From contig NZ_JBNHEP010000180.1 of NCBI RefSeq assembly GCF_050015995.1, forward strand, positions 1 to 64,000: DNA of 64,000 nucleotides. Reading direction: 5' to 3'. Position numbers and translations under genes: made by a program. This DNA is from Trichodesmium sp050015995. Lineage in GTDB: Bacteria > Cyanobacteriota > Cyanobacteriia > Cyanobacteriales > Microcoleaceae. This document shows, piece by piece, positions 42,731-52,139 of the stretch (position 1 is the first letter of the stretch; every line of letters starts with the position of its first letter). The notes beneath the pieces are model-generated. The model made no database searches. It saw only the letters and a program-made list of their open reading frames with translations, and was not told the origin of the DNA.

Positions 42731-44005
42731 TTAACTGACTTTATATTTACCACCTTTATTAGGGTCACTCCAGTCACAAGCAAACCCCTTAGTTGCTGGA
42801 ACAAATTGATTCCAAGGTATAGGTTTAATCGCTCCTTCAGTAGACCAAACTATATTAAACAAACCATCATCACGAACTTGACCTATTCTCACAGTCTTAG
42901 AAATATGATGATTAGCATTCATAGTAACTAAACCTTCTGGAGCATCAAAAGTTTGTCCGATCGCCGCCATTCTTACTGCTTCTAAATCATCAGCAGAACC
43001 AGCTTTTTCCACTGCTTGTTTCCAAAGATAAACCATAATATAAGCAGCTTCCATCGGGTCATTTGTTACTCGGTCTGCACCATATTTTGCCTTAAAATTT
43101 GCCACCCATTTTTTATTAGCTTCTGTCTCAACAGTTTGGAAATAATTCCAAGCAGCATAATGACCTACAAGAAACTCCTTACCAATTTGTCTAACTTCTT
43201 CCTCAGCAATACTCACCGACATAACCGGATATTTTTCCGGAGTAATACCAGCACCCTTCAACTGTTTAAAAAAGGCAACATTACTATCACCATTAAGACT
43301 ATTAAAAATAACTCCACCATTAGGTAAAGCCTGTTTAATCTTCGTAATAATCGGAGTAACTTCTGTATTTCCTAAAGGTAAATAATCTTCACCAACAGTA
43401 GTACCACCTTTAGCCTTTAACTGCTCCTTAATAATCGTATTTGCAGTACGAGGAAAAACATAATCAGAACCAACTAAGAAAAATTCCTTTCCCTTATTTT
43501 CTAACAACCAATCTACAGCAGGTTCAATTTGTTGATTAGGAGCAGCACCCGTATAAAAAATATTTTTCGAGCATTCTTGACCCTCATATTGCACCGGATA
43601 CCAAAGCATATGATTCTTAGATTCAAAAACAGGCAAAACAGACTTCCTAGAAGCAGAAGTCCAACAACCAAAAACAGTAACTACCTGGTCTTGCTCAATA
43701 AGTTTATTTGCCTTTTCCGCAAAAGTAGGCCAGTCAGAAGCACCATCCTCTACAACCGCCTCTATTTGCTTACCTAATACACCACCAGCAGCATTTATTT
43801 CCTCAATAGCTAACTTTTCTGCTTCAACTACTGTAGTTTCACTAATTGCCATTGTGCCACTGAGGGAATGGAGAATACCCACTTTAATTGCGTTAGTCTC
43901 AGATGTAGTGTTATTAGCACCACCACAAGCTTTGAGAAAAATACTCGTACCTAGAGCAGCAGAACCATAAATTAAAAATTTCCGACGTTCTAATCTTTTA
44001 CCCAT
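42731..44005 (-). CDS. urtA: Urea ABC transporter substrate-binding protein UrtA
   Basis: 424 residues. The N-terminus has twin Arg (7-8) followed by FLIYGSAALG and a lipobox LKAC (Cys27), so it is probably a lipoprotein, possibly Tat-exported. The mature part starts AIKVGILHSLSGTMAISETT, the type 1 periplasmic-binding fold of UrtA, with GCWTSASRKSVLPVFE and LWYPVQYEGQECS as in other urea/amide binders. It captures urea for UrtBC. First gene of the locus. I looked for an NtcA site (GTA-N8-TAC) in the 165 bp upstream and saw only imperfect matches. Confidence 0.94.
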   Translation of the reverse strand: MGKRLERRKFLIYGSAALGTSIFLKACGGANNTTSETNAIKVGILHSLSGTMAISETTVVEAEKLAIEEINAAGGVLGKQIEAVVEDGASDWPTFAEKANKLIEQDQVVTVFGCWTSASRKSVLPVFESKNHMLWYPVQYEGQECSKNIFYTGAAPNQQIEPAVDWLLENKGKEFFLVGSDYVFPRTANTIIKEQLKAKGGTTVGEDYLPLGNTEVTPIITKIKQALPNGGVIFNSLNGDSNVAFFKQLKGAGITPEKYPVMSVSIAEEEVRQIGKEFLVGHYAAWNYFQTVETEANKKWVANFKAKYGADRVTNDPMEAAYIMVYLWKQAVEKAGSADDLEAVRMAAIGQTFDAPEGLVTMNANHHISKTVRIGQVRDDGLFNIVWSTEGAIKPIPWNQFVPATKGFACDWSDPNKGGKYKVS

Positions 44006-44174
44006 GAAAAAAGCACTCTACTATAATTAATGTCAAACTTAACTTTACTACATTAAACATCTAGAGAAAAAGATATAGAGTTTTTTGTCAGAGTAGGCAA
44101 CAGGTAATAAGGAAGATATTTTTAGGAAAAAGGTAGAAAAAATGTTAGTGACTTTTACTTATAATTCTATGCAA

Positions 44175-44278
44175 TAGACATCTCCATAAAAGAGGGAACA
44201 GGGAATAGGGAATAGAGGTAAGAGTTGATAATTTATGGATAGTAATTAATTTTATTTTTTATTTTTTGACAAGCCTAA
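44175..44278. repeat. MITE-like element, family B, upstream of urtA
   Basis: TAGACATCTCCATAAAAGAG at left. The right end is worn (TTTTTTGACAAGCCTA). Carries GGGAACAGGGAATAGGGAAT and the shared GTTGATAATTTATGGAT block. Lies about 170 bp ahead of the urtA start. Confidence 0.6.
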
Positions 44279-44477
44279 TAGTTTAAATAAAATTATTTAT
44301 TTTATCGAATAGATGCAAACGATGGAGACGTGGCGTTCTCTTCAGTCAAACTGGCGATCGCTCACTTGCCAGACGATATATTCTTTTACCCCATTCCGAT
44401 TTCTAGGGGGGGGATAGAAATTGTCTTTTTTTCTCTAGGTAAGATTGTTGTCATTTTTGTCTCCTAGTAATTATTGC

Positions 44478-44712
44478 TAGTATTTGGTCGCCGGATGTAG
44501 CTATAGGAATTAAGGAAGTGAATGATTTTATTTATTCATTGGAAAAAGAAAATGCGATAATTTTTGATACGACAGAGATTTTAGCAAATGGGCAAGGAAA
44601 AGTTCGGCGAGAATATAGGATAAATTTGCTTCATATTAATAAGGCGGGATATGAGGCTTTGAATGAAAAATTAACGCCTCTTTTAAAAGAGTTATATATT
44701 TTGTTAAATTAG
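44478..44712 (+). pseudogene. 3' fragment of an SGNH hydrolase gene
   Basis: Translates WSPDVAIGIKEVNDFIYSLE...KVRREY..LLHINKAGYEALNEKL, matching the last about 75 residues of the intact SGNH protein at 45201-45953 with about one codon missing. The Ser and Asn blocks are absent. The start at 44518 is internal, so this is a truncated duplicate, not a gene. Confidence 0.85.
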
Positions 44713-45200
44713 ACAAAAAAACAAATATTTGTTATTCAAAAAGCAGCTTCAAGAATTGATAATTGATAATGCATAATTGATAATTACCTCTCCCTAAAAG
44801 GAAGAGGATTGAGACAAGGGAAGAAAATTTTTACTTTTTATTCTTAAAATAAGAGGCTTTCAACCTTAAATTAAGTAATTATTAATTGTCAATTTTCAAC
44901 TATTAATTGGTAAAGTGATTACTATATTTCTATCGTTACTAACTACTAATTTTTCGTAAAAATGCTTTGTAGGAATATTTCATAAAGCAGGTTTAGCAAT
45001 TATAAAAGTTAACTGAAATTAGTTGAGATTTTTTTGAGTGTAAGATAGTTGCTAAAATTATGGAAAAATGAGACTATCCCTATTTTCTCTGAGAGGAATT
45101 AAAAGAGTTTGTTTTTCTCTAGATCAAATCAGTCTTATTGTTTGATATGACTACTTTTTGGTAGTATTAATTTGACTTTAGGTTTGAGGAATTTTCGATT
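44713..45200. other. Intergenic, AT-rich
   Basis: Contains short TTGATAATTGATAATGC-type repeats (about 44757-44790). No gene or RNA recognised. Confidence 0.4.
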
Positions 45201-45953
45201 ATGAATAAAAACAAAATAATAATTATCTTTTTATCAATAATTACATTAGTTTCACTATGGCTTAACTTTCTATTTTTTAACAGAAGCAGAAATTTTTATT
45301 TAAAATTAAATTCCCTGCAATTAAACCCACTTGCCATAAATTATTATCCCCTCGCTCCTAATCCTGAAGAAACTGGAAATTCCCAACAAAAGAATATAAT
45401 TTTTTTTGGAGATTCTCGCGCTCGTGCTTGGAATTTACCTGAAGGTTTTGATGATTTTAATTTTATCGATAGAGGTATTTCTGGTCAAACTACAGGGCAA
45501 GTTTTAGGAAGATTAAATCGACATATTAAACCTTTGTATCCAGATATTGTCATAGTTCAAGTTGGTGTCAATGATTTATACAGAATACCTCTATTTCCTG
45601 AAAATAAAGAGACAATTATTTCTGAGTGTAAATCAAATATAAAAGAAATTGTGAGTCAGTCTCGTCAGCTTGGTGCTGTTGTGATTCTGACAACTATTTT
45701 TCCCCTTGCAGAAGTACCTCTTGAGAGAAAAATTTTTTGGTCGCCGGATATAGTAATTTCAGCAATTAAGGAAGTAAATGATTTTATTTATTCATTGGAA
45801 AACAAAGAAGTAATAATTTTTGATACAGGAGACATTTTAGTAAATCAACAAGGAAAAGTTAGGGAAGAATATAGTAGAGATTTTCTTCATCTTAATCGAG
45901 CAGGATATAAAACATTGAATGAAAAATTAATGCCTATTTTACAAGGGTTATAA
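45201..45953 (+). CDS. SGNH/GDSL hydrolase, membrane-anchored
   Basis: 250 residues. An N-terminal signal anchor (about residues 5-26) is followed by an SGNH esterase/lipase domain. The four blocks are visible: FFGDSRARAW (Ser72), DRGISGQTTGQ (Gly), VGVNDLYR (Asn124), and DFLHLNRAGY (Asp227, His230) at the C-terminus. Such enzymes deacylate lipids or de-O-acetylate glycans; anchoring suggests action at the outer face of the membrane. GAGGAA precedes the ATG by about 10 bases. Part of the gene was duplicated upstream (44478-44712). Confidence 0.85.
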   Translation: MNKNKIIIIFLSIITLVSLWLNFLFFNRSRNFYLKLNSLQLNPLAINYYPLAPNPEETGNSQQKNIIFFGDSRARAWNLPEGFDDFNFIDRGISGQTTGQVLGRLNRHIKPLYPDIVIVQVGVNDLYRIPLFPENKETIISECKSNIKEIVSQSRQLGAVVILTTIFPLAEVPLERKIFWSPDIVISAIKEVNDFIYSLENKEVIIFDTGDILVNQQGKVREEYSRDFLHLNRAGYKTLNEKLMPILQGL

Positions 45954-46124
45954 AAATAATTTTTCATTTTATTGAATTTTGGGACGAAGTGGTAAAAAAG
46001 TTTCTCGGAGAGAAAGGAGCTAGAGCTAGTTATCCTGTAGTTTTTCTGATATCTTTAGGGATAGCTTATCTGTTATTTATCTCTATCGCCTTCACTTTTG
46101 GTTGATTATAACTCATTATCTATT

Positions 46125-46392
46125 TGTGAACCAGTTACATTACAAGGGAGATACAACCCTATTAAAACCCAAAATATTTTTCTGAAAGTTAACAAAAAAA
46201 ATAAGACTGATCATAGTGAATAAGAAGAGGAAATACCAACAATAATTCTTTATCCACTAACAGGAACTTGGAATGTTACTTACAAATTTAAACAGGGAGG
46301 AAAACACATAGTTAGACTAAAAAAAAAAGATGTTGAGGATAAATAAATTACTCTCAAAAAGAAGACTATTAAGGTTATAAAAAATTGTTCCT
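46125..46392 (+). pseudogene. Decayed ORF of unknown family
   Basis: One frame reads CEPVTLQGRYNPIKTQ..., stop at 46221, then EEEIPTIILYPLTGTWNVTY, FKQGGKHIVRL, a second stop, then ITLKKKTIKVIKNCS-stop. The pattern GTWNVTYKF...HIVRL looks like a beta-sandwich strand pair. Two in-frame stops and no start. I do not recognise the parent. Confidence 0.35.
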
Positions 46393-46408
46393 AGTAGACC
46401 CAACTGTC

Positions 46409-46480
46409 ATTGCGAGGAGATGAGAAAATATAATTCCCCGAAGTTACTAGAGATTGCTTCCCTTCGCTCGCAATGACGAG
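46409..46480. repeat. REP-like hairpin (GTCATTGCGAG)
   Basis: GTCATTGCGAGGAG at the left and CTTCGCTCGCAATGAC at the right are reverse complements at their ends. The same motif forms the cargo of several family A elements in this window. Confidence 0.65.
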
Positions 46481-46512
46481 GTGGAAATGTAATTTTGCAA
46501 TGACTATTTATA

Positions 46513-46761
46513 TTAAGTATTAGTCTCAATTATCCCTTCTGCTTCTAGAGCGATCGCCTGCAATTTATCTAACATTTGTTGACTAGCAGACTGCCAGAAA
46601 CCTCGTTGATTTGCTTCTAATAATCTTTCTGCCATATCTCGTAATGCCCAAGGATTTTTTGCTTGAATAAATGACTGTACATTTTCATCAAAAATATAAG
46701 CTTCTGCTACTCTTTGATACATAAAATCTGCTACACATTTAGCAGTTATAATTAAATACAC
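46513..46761 (-). pseudogene. Duplicated 3' end of cobN
   Basis: About 78 codons nearly identical to the last residues of CobN (AEAYIFDENVQSFIQAKNPW, ALRDMAERLLEANQRGFWQS), 333 bp downstream of the true 3' end. It ends with ETNT where the gene has EANT. Homology starts in TAKCVADFMYQ, so only the last about 240 bp were copied. Confidence 0.88.
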
Positions 46762-46845
46762 ATAATCAGTAGGTCGGGCAAATATATGTGTTTGTGAGAT
46801 GAGTTGATAATTTTGAATATTTGCCCACCTTATTAGGTTTTTTTA

Positions 46846-49800
46846 TTAAGTATTAGCCTCAATTATCCCTTCTGCTTCTAGAGCGATTGCCTGCAATTTA
46901 TCTAACATTTGTTGACTAGCAGACTGCCAGAAACCTCGTTGATTTGCTTCTAATAATCTTTCTGCCATATCTCGTAATGCCCAAGGATTTTTTGCCTGAA
47001 TAAATGATTGTACATTCTCATCAAAAATATAAGCTTCTGCTACTCCTTGATACATAAAATCTTCTACACATTTTGCCGTAGCATCATAGGCAAATAAATA
47101 ATCTATTGTTGCTGCCATTTCAAAAGCTCCTTTATAACCATGACGCATTACTCCAGTTATCCATTTAGGATTAACAACTCGCGAACGATAAACCCTAGCA
47201 ATTTGTTCTTTCAATTGTCTAACTTTAGGATTTTCTGGCATGGAATTATCGCCAAAATAAGTATGAGGATTTTTGCCAGTTAAAGCACGAACTGCTACAG
47301 TCATTCCACCTTGAAATTGATAATAATCATCGGAGTCTAATAAGTCATGTTCTCTATTGTCTTGATTATGCAAAACTATTTGCATTTGTTGGAGACGTTT
47401 GGAAAATGCTTCGGGAGAATTTATTGCCCTTGCTTCCTGACTATAACTATTATTAATTCCTGTATAAGCATAACTACTCCAATTAATATAAGCTCTGGCT
47501 AAATCTCGATCATCTTGCCAATTTTGAGATTCGATTAAACCTTGTAAACCTGCACCATAAGCTCCTGGTTTGGAACCGAATATTCTATATTGAGAACGTG
47601 CTTTTGCCTGAACTTCAGTCAACCCTAATTCTTGCCAATATTTGACTTCTTTTTTAACTTGAGCCGCTAAAGGATTTTCTGTTTCCGGTTCATCTAAATT
47701 AGCCACAGCAATAACAGCTTGGTCGAATAGATCGATAATATTAGGAAAAGCATCTCTAAAAAAACCAGAAATTCTTAAAGTTACATCTACACGAGGTCTT
47801 CCTAATATTGAAATTGGCAAAATTTCAAAGTCGATAACTCTTCGGGAGGGTCTATCCCAGACAGGTTTTACTCCTAATAAAGCAAGTGCTTCAGCAATAT
47901 CATCTCCACCAGTTCGCATCGTAGAAGTTCCCCATATTGATAACCCTAAAGTTTGAGGATATTCGCCATTTTCTTGAGTGTATCTTTCGATTAAATTTTC
48001 TGCTGCTAATTGCCCTATTTTCCAAGCGGTTTCTGTGGGAATGGCGCGAATATCTACCGAGTAAAAATTCCGACCTGTGGGTAAAACATCTGGTCTACCT
48101 CTTGTCGGAGCGCCAGATGAACCACTGGGAATATATTTGCCATCTAATCCTATTAATAAATTGGTAATTTCTCGATCGGTTTTTTGCAGAGAAGGTAGAA
48201 GATTTTGGCGAATCCATTCTAATTCTTTATTTGTCTGTGGGAAGGGAGAGTTAATCAAATTTTGGTTAATTAAATTTTCGACTAAATTAGCTGCTTTTTC
48301 TTCAAGCAACTCAACAGCATCACCCAGGGTACGACAAAATTTTCCATCTATAATTAAACTCCCATTAATAATTGTAGAAAAATCGTCGGTGAGAGGATCA
48401 AAATCTAAGTTTAAGTCTTTAGCTAAAGCGCGAGTTAAACCTAAACGAGTAGTACTAGGATGACGAGCGATCGCTACGATTAAATCTCGTAGTTGTTGAC
48501 CTTGAGGAGATTGACCGAATATATGTAAACCATCGCGAATTTGTGCTTCTTTTAATTCGCAAAGATAACCATCTACATTGGTGATTAATTTGGCAAATCT
48601 AGCATTTTCATCATTTTGAAATTTCTGCCTATTTTGCTCTGGGAGTGAGAGAAAGTCTGAGGATTTTTCGGAATTGGAAAATTCGGAAGTTACCTCTTCT
48701 GTTTCTGNNNNNNNNNNNNNNNNNNNNNNNNNNNNNNNNNNNNNNNNNNNNNNNNNNNNNNNNNNNNNNNNNNNNNNNNNNNNNNNNNNNNNNNNNNNNN
48801 NNNNNNNGAAAATTTCTGCCTATTTTGCTGAGGGAGTGAGAGGAAGTCTGAGGATTTTTCGGAATTGGAAAATTCGGAAGTTACCTCTTCTGTTTCTGTA
48901 GAAAATTTCTGCCTATTTTGCTGAGGGAGTGAGAGGAAGTCTGAGGATTTTTCGGCACTGTAAAACTCATAAGTTACATCTTCAAATTCTGAAAAATTAG
49001 TAGAATTAATCCGTACATCCGTGGCACAATCTGTGTTTTCTGAGTCTTCTTCTAAAAATGATAAGTCTTTATCTAAACCTTCTTTTTCTATGAGATTAAC
49101 TATCCGTTCTCGAATGACAGATAATCGAGATGGGTCTAAACTTTGCGCCTCATAATATTCATCAATTAAAGTTTCTAACTCTTGCAAAGCTCCATAAATT
49201 TCCGCACGAGTCATAGGTGGAGTTAAATGATCGATAATTACAGCTTGAGACCTCCGTTTAGCTTGAGAACCCTCTCCTGGATCGTTAACAATAAAAGGAT
49301 AAAAATGTGGCAAAGCACCGAGAGCTATTTCTGGAAAACATTCTTGAGATAAACCGACACTTTTACCAGGCAACCATTCTAAATTTCCATGTTTTCCCAC
49401 ATGAATAATTGCATCTATTTTAAATTTTTCTCTTAACCAATAATAGAAAGCTAAATAATTAGGAGTCGGTTCTAAATCTGGAGCATGATAATTTAAACTG
49501 GGGTCGATATCGTAACCCCGCGAAGGTTGAATACCTACAAAAATATTTCCTAGCTGAATGCCTGGAATGGGAAAATTATCTATTTCTTTTACCTCACTAT
49601 CTTTCTCAAATCCTGAAAAATTACTAGAAACAGATGGTGGAATTATCATCGAATTAATCCCTACATCCATGGCAAAATCTGTGTCATTATCTTTCTCAAA
49701 TTCTGAAAAATTACTAGAAACAGATGGCGGAATTATCGTCGAATTAATCCCTACATCTGTGGCAAAATCTGTGTCACTATCTTTCTGAAATTCTGAAAAA

Positions 49801-51341
49801 TTACTAGAAACAGATTTGAAAAAAGATGGCGGAATTATCGTCGAATTAATCCCTACATCCGTGGCAAAATTCGTGTCTGCCCTCTTTCCCCACCTCTCAA
49901 TAATTTTTTCTCGTACAACTTCTGGCAAACTAGAAAAATATGTTTCAAATTCTGCCAAGGATAAAGACTGGAAAATCGGACGTAATTCACGACTTTCCAA
50001 ATCATTTGTTACTCCAGAAGTCAGACATTTAATTAACTCATCCCCCGTTGCTGGAATATTTTTCAAATAATAACCAGCTTGTTGTAAAGCTTGAAGAATT
50101 TCTACACAACTGGCAGGGGTATCTAACCCCACTCCATTAGCAATACGACCGTCACGATTAGGATAATTTGCTAATATTAATGCGATGCGACGTTGAGATG
50201 CTGGAGTTTGTCGTAACTTTATCCAATTAGCAGCCAATTCTGCCACAAATTCAATCCTATCTTGAACCGGAAAATAACTAATTACATCTGTTTCTAAATC
50301 GGAATTCCAAGTTTTAACCGCTTTAAAAGAAATTGCCCGACTAATAATATTTCCATCTACTTCCGGCAGTGCAATATTCATTGCCACATCCCGTGGCGAA
50401 AGACCTTGAAACTGACTTTCCCACTGCTCAAAATTACCACCACTAAAAATTACTTGTAAAACTGGAATGTCTAAATTTTTTCCCTGCCTTAGCAAAGGTG
50501 GGTTAGGAGATTTTTCCAGTGCAAATTCTCGATCGTTCACAACAGAGACAGCAAAACTGGTTGTGTTTAACAATAATTGAATTGTTTCAGCATTTTCAGG
50601 TTGAAAATATGCCAATATTTCTCTCTGTACTTCTACATCTCTAGGAGAAGAAACAAATACCGGCACAGGTTCTAAATTTTTTTCTATTAAAGCTTGGCAA
50701 AGAACATCTATAGGAGCAATATTTCCAGATAGATAATGAGCGCGATAGAACAATATTCCGACTTTTGCCTTTGTGCTTTGCTCTTCTTTTTGCCAAGGAT
50801 AAATTCCGACTCGTGGCACTGATATAGGTGAGGCAAAATCATAATCTTTTCCCAGACAAATATTAGCGATAAACTTGAGACCATTAACAAAATTATCTAC
50901 CCCACCTTCTATTAAATATTGCCAGAATTGATTAACTAGAGAAATTGAAACATTAGAATTACTAATTAAATCTGGATCTGGGCGGTCATCTCCAGGAATT
51001 ACTATTACTTTTGCCCGTTCTTTTTCTACCACTTCTAGCAAGACTTCTAAACCATAAGACCAATAGGAGCGCCCCCCTAAAAGTCGAACAATAATTACTT
51101 TTGCCTTGGATAAAATATCATCAGCATAAGTATCAATAGTTAACTGCTGTTGTAAGTGAAGTAAATTAGCAACTCGCACTGGTGGAAAATCTGAAGGTAA
51201 CTTATTAACTGCTGCTGCTAAAGTTTGAATATCTGTATCTGCCGCAGTTAAAAATATTATCGGTGCGGGAGTTTGTTCGATAAAAATTACCCCCTCTGCT
51301 TGAGGGTTCCAACCGCCAGGAGTAGCTGCTATTCGGTGCAT
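46846..51341 (-). CDS. cobN: Cobaltochelatase-type CobN, repeat-expanded, spans assembly gap
   Basis: Large subunit of a class I (CobN/ChlH type) metal chelatase, expected to insert cobalt into a corrin with ATPase partners; cytosolic. Starts MHRIAATPGGWNP (ATG 51341); later GKHGNLEWLPGKSVGLS, DDIAEALALLGVKPVW and the C-terminal MRHGYKGAFEMAATIDYLFA. The frame is open from the gap down to 46846, so the pieces on either side are one gene. Two in-frame insertions disturb the middle: 34-residue-type repeats (DTDFATDVGINSTIIPPSVS, about 49600-49880) and 31-residue repeats (EEVTSEFSNSEKSSDFLSLP) at the gap. Removing these leaves a length near the family norm. Assignment as CobN rather than ChlH rests on the N-terminus. 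Confidence 0.88.
48619..48975. repeat. 93-bp in-frame tandem repeat in cobN, at gap
   Basis: Unit of 93 bp (31 codons: FLSLPQQNRQKF, STETEEVTSEFSNSEKSSD). Copies begin at 48808 and 48901, and a diverged copy lies left of the gap. The left edge ends ...GTTTCTG and the right edge starts GAAAATTTC; the full unit has TA between them. Confidence 0.9.
48708..48807. other. Assembly gap (100 N)
   Basis: Exactly 100 N, a conventional placeholder, inside a 93-bp tandem array. Repeat phase and cobN frame both predict that the missing sequence is 2 + 93n bp. Confidence 0.97.
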
Positions 51342-51408
51342 ATAATTTTATTGTTTAAAAATCCTAATAATTTTATCATAAGCTTACCTTTGAATCCATT
51401 AATATCTA

Positions 51409-51539
51409 TATAGCAATCCTAAATAGGTTGCGGGTAATCAAAAAGTAGATAAAAAAACTGAAATCCCCACCTGTTCCCTTTTCCCTTTTCCCTAAAAGCA
51501 GTAAGTTTTTTATACACAAATATACAAGGGATTGCTATA
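51409..51539. mobile_element. MITE-like element, family D copy 2
   Basis: Ends TATAGCAATCC and GGGATTGCTATA. It matches the reverse complement of 35260-35384 throughout except for the central CCCTTTT/CCTGTTC array. Lies between cobN and the divergent 51636 gene, so it may touch both promoters. Confidence 0.85.
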
Positions 51540-51635
51540 GTTATCAATAAATGCTTTTACTCCCGGAATTTTTTCTATGATCGCTGTAGATTAAATGTAA
51601 TAGCAATTAAATTATTTTTTAAATTAGAGGTAGAA

Positions 51636-52130
51636 ATGATACAAGTAAATTTGACTCCTTGGAGAGTCTTCTCTATAGTATTATCAGCATTTGTTGCAAT
51701 TATCAGTGGTATGAGTGGTTATCTATTGACAAAATTAAAACTATCTCAAATTCCATCAATACCAATGCAAGTTCAGGAAAGTCATTCTCTAATATCTTTA
51801 ACAGGTAAAGTTATAGAAAAACCTTGGAGTAAAACTACTGAGTCTTGGATAGCAGGAGATAGTAACTATTATGTCTTAGATGTAGGAGATTTAGAAATAG
51901 AAAAACGTTCTGCTGAAGAAGGTGTGATTTTGCGTTTTTCTGAGGCGATCGCTTTTGAAACTTTTGCCGAATATGTTGGAGAAAAAGTGGAAATAAAGGG
52001 AGAATATGTTGATAGTAAACCATATCAACCAAAAAGTGCTTACGAGTCTTATCCAATGGGTATGGATGGTAGACCTCTACCTAGAGGAGCAGGATTTAAA
52101 GTGTATGAAATTAGGGTGTTAGATGAATAG
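51636..52130 (+). CDS. Hypothetical membrane-anchored protein
   Basis: 164 residues. One N-terminal membrane helix (about residues 11-31) is followed by a soluble domain with LISLTGKVIEKPWSKTTESW, YYVLDVGD and EYVGEKVEIKGEYVDSKPYQ, an alternating pattern that suggests an OB-fold-like beta barrel. AGAGGT lies about 6 bases before the ATG. I do not recognise the family; the domain probably faces the periplasm or lumen. Divergent from cobN with a family D element between. Confidence 0.65.
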   Translation: MIQVNLTPWRVFSIVLSAFVAIISGMSGYLLTKLKLSQIPSIPMQVQESHSLISLTGKVIEKPWSKTTESWIAGDSNYYVLDVGDLEIEKRSAEEGVILRFSEAIAFETFAEYVGEKVEIKGEYVDSKPYQPKSAYESYPMGMDGRPLPRGAGFKVYEIRVLDE

Positions 52131-52139
52131 ATATTAGTT

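Noticed and set aside
44006..44170. NtcA site upstream of urtA
   Set aside because: I found only near matches such as GTA-N8-GTT and TTA-N8-TAC; not enough to call a site.
46846..48309. Reading cobN as two separate genes split at 48309
   Set aside because: The frame is open from 48309 up to the gap and continues the protein; the apparent start there is a chance TTG. The gap alone interrupts the gene.
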